From positions 1 through 39,605 of the forward strand of contig DEKP01000037.1 in the NCBI GenBank assembly GCA_002353935.1: a DNA stretch of 39,605 nucleotides. The letters are read 5' to 3'. This DNA is from Ruminococcaceae bacterium UBA2719. GTDB lineage: Bacteria > Bacillota > Clostridia > Oscillospirales > Acutalibacteraceae. A model generated the notes under the pieces. That model was not told where the DNA came from. It ran no database searches and worked only from the letters and a program-made list of their open reading frames with translations. Positions 34,469 through 39,605 of this stretch are shown here, piece after piece. How positions within the stretch are numbered: the stretch's first letter is position 1; each line of letters starts with the position of its first letter. Position numbers and translations under genes: made by a program.

Positions 34469-35248
34469 ATGAAAGTTATAACATTGACTAAAAAAAGAAT
34501 ACTGAGCGTATTTTCGTGTTTTTTAATTGGCGCAATAGCGCTGACAATCTGCAGCGCTACAGCAAACAGAGTTGTAGAAACCGTAAATGAAGAGCGTCAA
34601 ATACCAATTTACTATGTAGATACGGATAAAAAAGTTTGTGCTATTTCTTTTGACGCAGCATGGGGAAATGAACAAACTGATACTTTGCTCAAGATTTTAG
34701 ACGATTATGACGTTAAAGCAACCTTCTTCTTAGTTGGAGAATGGGTTGAAAAATATCCCGATGATGTAAAAAACATTGCAGAGCACGGACACGAAATAGG
34801 AAATCACAGCTCAACGCACGCGCATATGTCACAACTTTCAAAGGAGCAACAACTCTCTGAAATTGAAGACTGCAACACTAAAGTAAAAGATTTGACAGAA
34901 AAATCTCCAACTCTGTTTCGAGCTCCTTACGGAGAATATAATAATTTGCTTGTAGAAAACGTAAAATCAGAAGATATGTACTGTGTACAATGGAATATTG
35001 ACAGCCTGGACTGGAAAAATCCTTCTGCTGATGATATGGTGAAGCGTATAAAATCAAAACTGTGCCCCGGCTCAATAATACTGATGCACAACGGCGCCGA
35101 AAACACTCCCGAAGCTCTGCCAAAAATACTGGAAATGATAAAATCGAGCGGATATGAAATCGTTTTAATTTCAGATATGTTGATATCAGGAGCATATGAT
35201 ACCAATGTTGACGGTAAGATGGTTCGTGCATCTGACAATGAAGCGTAA
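34469..35248 (+). CDS. Polysaccharide deacetylase, PdaB-like
   Basis: This 259-residue protein has a basic N-terminus and a membrane anchor or signal (about 11-31), then a NodB-homology domain. Metal and catalytic residues are visible: Asp62 in ISFDAAWGNEQTD, His113 and His117 in GNHSSTHAHM, RAPYGEYNN, and ILMHNG near the end. The SFDAAWG motif fits the PdaB group, which acts on spore peptidoglycan in Bacillus. GGAGGG precedes the ATG within a hairpin. A sporulation role is inferred from family. No membrane-proximal partner is adjacent. Confidence 0.88.
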   Translation: MKVITLTKKRILSVFSCFLIGAIALTICSATANRVVETVNEERQIPIYYVDTDKKVCAISFDAAWGNEQTDTLLKILDDYDVKATFFLVGEWVEKYPDDVKNIAEHGHEIGNHSSTHAHMSQLSKEQQLSEIEDCNTKVKDLTEKSPTLFRAPYGEYNNLLVENVKSEDMYCVQWNIDSLDWKNPSADDMVKRIKSKLCPGSIILMHNGAENTPEALPKILEMIKSSGYEIVLISDMLISGAYDTNVDGKMVRASDNEA

Positions 35249-35430
35249 AACTTTTTTATATTTATATTATTTTCAACAAAAAAGCCATACCGCAAAATCA
35301 AATCATGTATATAGCTTTATAATAATTTCTGATAATACTGTGTATAACCGCACTTGTTTTCATTATTTGAATTTATAATTTTAAAAATTTGTTTTTTTAC
35401 AGCAAGTTTAAAACATTCACATAAAGTAAA

Positions 35431-35467
35431 AAATCAGCGCGTAGGGAATTATCCTATGCGCTGATTT
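35431..35467. terminator. Bidirectional terminator
   Basis: A 15-bp stem (35431-35445 with 35453-35467, one G/T pair) with a 7-nt loop. On the minus strand TTTTTT follows, ending the small gene at 35502. Confidence 0.8.
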
Positions 35468-35501
35468 GTTTGTCAAAATTAAAATATTAAGGCGGTAAAA
35501 C

Positions 35502-35747
35502 CTATCTTGAATTTTCCACAGCCTCTTTCACATCATCTTTGAGCTTGTCCAAAGGCGAACGGTTAGGGATAAAATCTTCTGCTGTAAGCTTTTTTTGAGG
35601 AAGACCGGACGCACTAGACTGGCTTTTCATCTGAATAATAATATGTTCATGTTGAACTAATGCGCAAAGCTGACTTATAGATACACAGCTATCAATCGCT
35701 TCTAAAAGTTCAGCTTTGCTTTTCTTTTGATAGCCTTGTACCTTCAT
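35502..35747 (-). CDS. Small hypothetical protein, 81 aa
   Basis: I do not recognise this protein. It reads MKVQGYQKKSKAELLEAIDS at the start and is charged, with a likely helical N-terminal half containing two cysteines (in SCVSISQLCALVQ) and a polar tail ending in KLKDDVKEAVENSR. There is no signal or membrane segment. The AGGAGGGA Shine-Dalgarno is strong and 6-8 nt from the ATG, and a terminator follows, which supports real expression. Confidence 0.75.
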   Translation of the reverse strand: MKVQGYQKKSKAELLEAIDSCVSISQLCALVQHEHIIIQMKSQSSASGLPQKKLTAEDFIPNRSPLDKLKDDVKEAVENSR

Positions 35748-35880
35748 GTCTTTCCCTCCTAAAATTTTATTTTATATAAACCACTATCAAATTCATCTAC
35801 TGAACAAAAGACGAATCGTGTCAAAGTCTATCCTGTGGATATTAATTATACATTAAAAAATCCCCTTTTTCAAGTAAAAG

Positions 35881-35900
35881 TAAACTTATTGTTAAGTTTA
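35881..35900 (+). promoter_or_regulatory. Dyad upstream of the GH25 gene
   Basis: TAAACTTA and TAAGTTTA form a perfect 8-bp inverted repeat separated by TTGT. It abuts a possible -35 (TTTACA, 35901-35906; -10 TATCCT, 35924-35929, 17-bp spacer). The position suits an operator. Confidence 0.35.
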
Positions 35901-35963
35901 TTTACAATATTCTCGTTTTATGTTATCCTTTGAGTATAATGTCGTATATTCAGGGGGAATCAT

Positions 35964-36926
35964 ATGGGATCGTTCTCAAACAAAGGAAAACGTTATAGTG
36001 ATAATGGTAATAACAAAGGTATCATGCGCAGTAAATTACCTATTATTCTTATATTCAGTGGTATCGCTGCCGCTATAATTATTATTGCGGTGATTTTAAT
36101 TGTTAAACCTTCAAACCAAAAAAACACAAAAGAAACTCTGTTTATTGAACAAGAAAAAACTTTAATAAAAGACGGAGAAATCATACAAATAAACGACCCT
36201 GAACTGGGTTTAATAGAGATTGAAGCTGTAAAAGGAGCACCAAAAAACACCTATGATCAAAACGGTTTTAAGGACGATGAAAACGGCTACAAATCTTATT
36301 ATATAGACAAAAAAGAAGCTTCCTGCACCGGTATCGATCTGTCGGAATATCAAGGCGATATCGACTTTGAAGCTGTCAAAAACAGCGGCGTTGATTATGT
36401 AATGCTTCGTTTAGGCGGCAGATACTATTCTGATGAAGGAGACATGTACAAAGACGCTATGTTTGATACTTACTATGAAAACGCCAAAAAAGTAGGACTC
36501 AAAGTCGGCGCATACTTTTTCTCCCAGGCTTCAAACGTAGAAGACGGTATAGAAGAAGCGCAGTTTGCTGTCTCGATACTCAACGGCAAAGAGCTCGACT
36601 ATCCAATTGCCTTTGACTGGGAGATAATTTCAGACGATAGCGCACGCACTGATACTGTCACAGGAGAAGATCTCACGGATATAGCAATAGCCTTTTGTAA
36701 AACTCTTAACGAAAAAGAATACAAATCTATTATTTATTCAAACACTTCTTTAATGTATTATATGTATGACTTGTCAAAGCTAAAAGAATATGATTTTTGG
36801 GTTGCGGATTATGCAGAGTTACCAAGCATGTACTATAACTTTACTATGTGGCAATATACAACCGAAGGCACTGTTCCCGGTATTAACGGTACAGTTGATT
36901 TGAATATCTGTTTTAAAAATTATTAA
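35964..36926 (+). CDS. Membrane-anchored GH25 lysozyme
   Basis: This 320-residue protein has a short basic cytoplasmic tail, one membrane segment (about 24-47), a linker of about 70 residues, and a glycoside hydrolase family 25 domain (about 120-320). GIDLSEYQGDIDF (Asp125) and FDWE (Asp218, Glu220) are the catalytic positions. The barrel continues with YSNTSLMYYM and FWVADYAE and closes with MWQYTTEGTVPGINGTVDLN. GH25 enzymes cleave MurNAc-GlcNAc bonds of peptidoglycan. CAGGGGG precedes the ATG. The anchor suggests wall remodelling by the cell itself rather than secretion. Confidence 0.93.
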   Translation: MGSFSNKGKRYSDNGNNKGIMRSKLPIILIFSGIAAAIIIIAVILIVKPSNQKNTKETLFIEQEKTLIKDGEIIQINDPELGLIEIEAVKGAPKNTYDQNGFKDDENGYKSYYIDKKEASCTGIDLSEYQGDIDFEAVKNSGVDYVMLRLGGRYYSDEGDMYKDAMFDTYYENAKKVGLKVGAYFFSQASNVEDGIEEAQFAVSILNGKELDYPIAFDWEIISDDSARTDTVTGEDLTDIAIAFCKTLNEKEYKSIIYSNTSLMYYMYDLSKLKEYDFWVADYAELPSMYYNFTMWQYTTEGTVPGINGTVDLNICFKNY

Positions 36927-37041
36927 ACAGTAATATGAGTCACACAAGCGGAATCCCAAAAATAAAAAAACGAACAAACTATTTTGAATACAATTTAGAT
37001 GTATGAAAAATAATACAATAACATTAAAGCAAAAAAATATA

Positions 37042-37070
37042 AAAATCGCCCTGGGTTTCAGAGCGATTTT
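37042..37070. terminator. Bidirectional terminator between GH25 and the 64-aa gene
   Basis: AAAATCGC and GCGATTTT with an inner CTG/CAG (one mismatch) form the stem. On the plus strand GTTTTG follows; on the minus strand a long T-rich tract follows. Confidence 0.75.
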
Positions 37071-37112
37071 GTTTTGCCAATGTAATCTAGTGTACGTGAT
37101 TTTTAGTAAGCT

Positions 37113-37160
37113 GATACCAATAAGATTCAAGCAATCATGCGCTTTGAATTGTGTGGTATC
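37113..37160 (-). other. Long structured inverted repeat after the 64-aa gene
   Basis: GATACCA (37113-37119) pairs with TGGTATC (37154-37160), and GATTCAA (37124-37130) with TTGAATT (37144-37150, one G/T). The two stems are joined by 4- and 3-nt internal loops. It lies 8 nt past the minus-strand stop and is not followed by a T-run. Confidence 0.45.
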
Positions 37161-37168
37161 TCCTCAAT

Positions 37169-37363
37169 TTATTCAAACATATATTTTACAGTGTCAGCGA
37201 TATTTTCTATAGTGCTCATAGCGCGGTCGGTTTTTTTCTTAAAAGCGCGCTTTAGTCCGCGCTTTCCGTCGTCAATCATCTTTTTGCCGACAAATCCCAC
37301 AACTACGCCCGACACCATACCTATAGCAGCGCCTTTGACAACATTCATTACGTTTGATTTCAT
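37169..37363 (-). CDS. Small hypothetical protein, 64 aa
   Basis: I do not recognise a family. The protein has an N-terminal MKSNVMNVVK, a Gly-rich hydrophobic stretch (about 11-27, AAIGMVSGVVVGFVG) that could span or attach to the membrane, then a strongly basic segment (KKMIDDGKRGLKRAFKKK) and an amphipathic tail. AGGGAGG lies 7 nt before the ATG at 37363, good evidence of expression. It is divergent from trmL. Confidence 0.75.
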   Translation of the reverse strand: MKSNVMNVVKGAAIGMVSGVVVGFVGKKMIDDGKRGLKRAFKKKTDRAMSTIENIADTVKYMFE

Positions 37364-37433
37364 AATACAACCTCCCTAAAAAAACTTGCAATATTATTAT
37401 GTCCGATTTAAAATACAATAGAGGTGATAAGTT

Positions 37434-37931
37434 TTGGAAGAACTCAATATTGTTTTAATTGAACCGGAAATCCCCCAGAATACCGGAAACATAGCTCGCA
37501 CCTGTGCCGCTACCGGAGCAAGACTGCATCTTGTAAAGCCCTTCGGCTTTGTTATTAGCGACAAAAATTTAAAGCGTGCAGGACTTGACTACTGGAAATA
37601 TGTAGACATTACATACTATGAAAACCAAAACGATTTTTTTGACAAAAATCGCGATGCAGAATTTTATTATTTTACCACCAAAGCGCTTAATATCCATTCG
37701 TCGGTAAATTATCCCAACAAAGCGTTTTTGGTTTTTGGAAAAGAAACAAAGGGATTAGATGAAAATTTGCTTATTAATAACCGCGAACGCTGCGTTCGTA
37801 TCCCTATGATAAACGAAGCAAGATCGCTAAATCTCTCAAACAGCGTGGCTATTGCTACCTATGAGGTATTAAGGCAGTGGGATTATCCAAAGCTTTTGAC
37901 AAAAGGTGAGCTGCACAATCACAAATGGTAA
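37434..37931 (+). CDS. trmL: tRNA (cytidine/uridine34-2'-O)-methyltransferase TrmL
   Basis: TrmL is a SPOUT methyltransferase acting on the wobble base of tRNA-Leu isoacceptors. The 165 residues show NIVLIEPEIPQNTGNIARTC at the start, LVFGKETKGL (SAM-knot) and RIPMINEARSLNLSNSVAIA, all diagnostic. The start is TTG at 37434 with AGAGGTGAT about 5 nt upstream; no ATG fits. Confidence 0.95.
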   Translation: MEELNIVLIEPEIPQNTGNIARTCAATGARLHLVKPFGFVISDKNLKRAGLDYWKYVDITYYENQNDFFDKNRDAEFYYFTTKALNIHSSVNYPNKAFLVFGKETKGLDENLLINNRERCVRIPMINEARSLNLSNSVAIATYEVLRQWDYPKLLTKGELHNHKW

Positions 37932-38077
37932 TCACTCTAAAATTTATTGAGTATTTATCAAATAATATTTATAATAATATTTTTATAATTTAAACAACTA
38001 AATATACAGATTATTTTAAATTGTTACAACCTACTATTATATTAGTAAAATCGTCAAAATATTTTATGTTTTGACTA

Positions 38078-38106
38078 TTGAATAAGGGCATAATTTGTTA
38101 TATAAT
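38078..38106 (+). promoter_or_regulatory. pgk promoter
   Basis: TTGAAT (38078-38083), a 17-bp spacer and a perfect TATAAT (38101-38106). Predicted start near 38113, giving a leader of about 57 nt. Confidence 0.7.
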
Positions 38107-38169
38107 TAACGATGGAAAATTTAGTTATTCTTTAACAATTTCTACAAACATCTGAAAGGAAGATCAATT

Positions 38170-39381
38170 ATGAAACTCAACAAATTTACAGTTGACGACA
38201 TCAACTTTAGCGGCAAACGCGTCTTGTGCCGTTGCGATTTCAACGTTCCTCTCAAAGACGGAGTAATCACTAACGACAACAGAATAACAGCCGCTCTCGA
38301 CACTATCAAAAAGATTATCGGTGACGGCGGAAAGCTGATTCTTTGCTCTCATTTAGGCAAGCCGAAAAACGGTCCTGAAGAAGCTTTCTCTCTAAAGCCT
38401 GTTGCAATTAGATTATCAGAGCTTTTGGGCAAAGAGGTTGTTTTTGCAGACGACGATAACGTAGTAGGCGAAAACGCTAAAAAAGCGGTAAGCGAAATGA
38501 AAAACGGCGACGTTGTTCTTTTGCAAAATACACGTTTCAGAAAAGAAGAAACTAAGAATCTTGAGCCGTTTTCAAGCGAGCTTGCATCTTTGGCAGATGT
38601 ATTCGTTATGGACGCATTCGGCTCTGCTCACAGAGCTCACTGCTCTACAGTAGGAGTTACAGCACATATAAAAGAAACAGCAGTAGGCTACCTCATGCAA
38701 AAAGAGATCGAGTATCTTGGCAACGCTGTTGAGAATCCTGTAAGACCGTTTGTAGCTATTTTAGGAGGCGCTAAGGTTGCCGATAAGCTCAATGTTATCT
38801 CTAACCTTTTAGACAAATGCGACACTCTTATCATCGGCGGCGGTATGTCATACACATTCTCGAAGGCTATAGGAAGAAATATCGGTCTATCTCTCGTTGA
38901 CGATACAAAGCTTGAGTATTGTAAAGAGATGATACAGAAAGCTAAAGATCTGGGAAAAGAGCTTTTGCTCCCTGTTGATTCTGTTACTACAAAAGAATTT
39001 CCGAATCCGATCGACGCTCCTATAGAAACAAAAGTATATCCGGCAGATGAAATTCCTGACGATATGATGGGACTTGATATCGGACCTAAAACCGCTGAAA
39101 TCTTTGCAAACGCAGTTAAAACTGCTAAAACCGTTGTATGGAACGGTCCTATGGGTGTAAGTGAGAATCCTGATTTAGCTGCAGGTACAATTGCTGTTGC
39201 ACGCGCTCTTGCCGAGACTGACGCCACAACAATAATCGGCGGAGGCGACAGCGCTGCTGCGGTTATTAACCTAGGCTTTGCAGACAAGATGAGCCACATA
39301 TCTACCGGCGGCGGCGCTTCTCTTGAATATCTTGAAGGAAAAGTTCTTCCGGGTATCGACGCTATCGCTAACAAACAGTAA
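38170..39381 (+). CDS. pgk: Phosphoglycerate kinase
   Basis: Pgk transfers phosphate from 1,3-bisphosphoglycerate to ADP in glycolysis. The 403 residues show [17 protein letters not shown] (residues about 17-33), the substrate arginine region [41 protein letters not shown] and [13 protein letters not shown] (nucleotide-binding). AAAGGAAG precedes the ATG. It stands alone here; gap or tpi, often next to it, are not in the window. A terminator follows. Confidence 0.98.
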   Translation: MKLNKFTVDDINFSGKRVLCRCDFNVPLKDGVITNDNRITAALDTIKKIIGDGGKLILCSHLGKPKNGPEEAFSLKPVAIRLSELLGKEVVFADDDNVVGENAKKAVSEMKNGDVVLLQNTRFRKEETKNLEPFSSELASLADVFVMDAFGSAHRAHCSTVGVTAHIKETAVGYLMQKEIEYLGNAVENPVRPFVAILGGAKVADKLNVISNLLDKCDTLIIGGGMSYTFSKAIGRNIGLSLVDDTKLEYCKEMIQKAKDLGKELLLPVDSVTTKEFPNPIDAPIETKVYPADEIPDDMMGLDIGPKTAEIFANAVKTAKTVVWNGPMGVSENPDLAAGTIAVARALAETDATTIIGGGDSAAAVINLGFADKMSHISTGGGASLEYLEGKVLPGIDAIANKQ

Positions 39382-39389
39382 AAATTTTA

Positions 39390-39408
39390 GGGCGGATATA
39401 TTCCGCCC
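39390..39408 (+). terminator. Terminator of pgk
   Basis: GGGCGGA and TCCGCCC form a perfect 7-bp stem with a TATAT loop, 8 nt past the stop. The following CTTTC is a short U-tract. Confidence 0.7.
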
Positions 39409-39415
39409 CTTTCAC

Positions 39416-39431
39416 TTAAAACGCGTTTTAA
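39416..39431. repeat. 16-bp palindrome after pgk
   Basis: TTAAAACGCGTTTTAA is fully self-complementary, just downstream of the pgk terminator. Its role is unknown. Confidence 0.4.
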
Positions 39432-39492
39432 AATGAGTTTTTAAAACAAATTTTTGAAATTTAATTTTATCAAAGTTTCAGTAAAAACGCAC

Positions 39493-39582
39493 AGTGGTCC
39501 AGAAGACACCGAAAGTAGTGGTCTACAGACCACCCCGGTAGTGGTCCAGAAGACACCAAAAGTAGTGGTCTACAGACCACCC
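39493..39582. repeat. Compound 47-bp tandem repeat with internal palindrome
   Basis: Two copies of a 47-bp unit start at 39493 and 39540, nearly identical over about 42 bp. Each unit is itself two related half-units of 23-24 bp: AGTGGTCCAGAAGACACC and AGTGGTCTACAGACCACC. The second half contains the palindrome GTGGTCTACAGACCAC. No spacer separates the copies. The unit is not a multiple of three, so a coding repeat is unlikely. The window ends 23 bp later. Confidence 0.85.
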
Positions 39583-39605
39583 ATATAAATAAAGATATAA
39601 ATAAA

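Noticed and set aside
35196..35378. 60-codon plus-strand frame after the deacetylase
   Set aside because: It overlaps the deacetylase end in another frame, lacks a ribosome site and shows no conserved features.
38688..39374. 228-codon open frame antisense to pgk
   Set aside because: It is the low-complexity Ser/Ala/Pro-rich reverse reading of a highly conserved gene, without a ribosome site. It is a shadow frame.
39493..39582. CRISPR array
   Set aside because: The copies are contiguous without unique spacers, only two units are visible, and no cas gene is near.
1..39605. tRNA or rRNA genes
   Set aside because: No intergenic stretch shows a cloverleaf with a GTTCGA-type T-arm or any rRNA-like conserved block.

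Overview
The window looks like a chromosomal segment of a low-GC, Gram-positive, spore-forming member of the Clostridia, probably close to Oscillospiraceae/Ruminococcaceae. The pointers are an A/T-rich sequence with purine-rich Shine-Dalgarno (SD) sites, TTG starts, a cysteine T-box, a SigH-like sigma factor, a PdaB-like deacetylase, a SleB-like wall hydrolase, and Firmicutes-type gene orders. The lineage is inferred from gene content; no 16S gene is present. Almost all of the window is core housekeeping. I saw no tRNA or rRNA gene, prophage, transposase or CRISPR array.

Layout. (1) 1-2537, minus strand: the edge of an unidentified gene, a DUF2185 (immunity-type) protein behind a consensus promoter, and a CDP-glycerol glycerophosphotransferase-like wall polymer enzyme. 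(2) 2918-9379, plus strand: phoH-ybeY-dgkA-era-yqzL-recO-mutS2, the Firmicutes ribosome-maturation cluster in a compact form that lacks pgpH and cdd. (3) 9446-18599, minus strand: a SleB-like hydrolase, a Na/Pi cotransporter with a PhoU tail, rqcH, rlmH, walJ, murA and comM/yifB. (4) 18865-31856, plus strand: a SigH-like sigma factor, a zinc-ribbon protein, DUF1858-trmK-nif3, then trmB, an FG-GAP-type lipoprotein, an OmpR-family response regulator with its histidine kinase, DUF1385-prmC, and recA-recX-rimO-pgsA. (5) 32001-34297: a Cys T-box leader controlling cysE-cysS. (6) 34469-39605: a polysaccharide deacetylase, two small minus-strand hypothetical genes, a GH25 lysozyme, trmL, pgk, and a compound tandem repeat at the right edge.

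How the genes fit together. Many act on the ribosome or translation: YbeY, Era, RlmH, RimO, TrmK, TrmB, TrmL, PrmC, CysS, RqcH and MutS2. A second group handles the envelope and sporulation: MurA, DgkA, the CDP-glycerol transferase, GH25, the SleB-like and PdaB-like proteins, PgsA and SigH. A third handles DNA repair: RecA, RecX, RecO and ComM.

I did not find a clear new multi-gene system. The least explained items are the 47-bp compound palindromic repeat at the right end, the lipoprotein beside the two-component system, several leader hairpins that include one masking a Shine-Dalgarno site, and the DUF2185 locus at the left edge.
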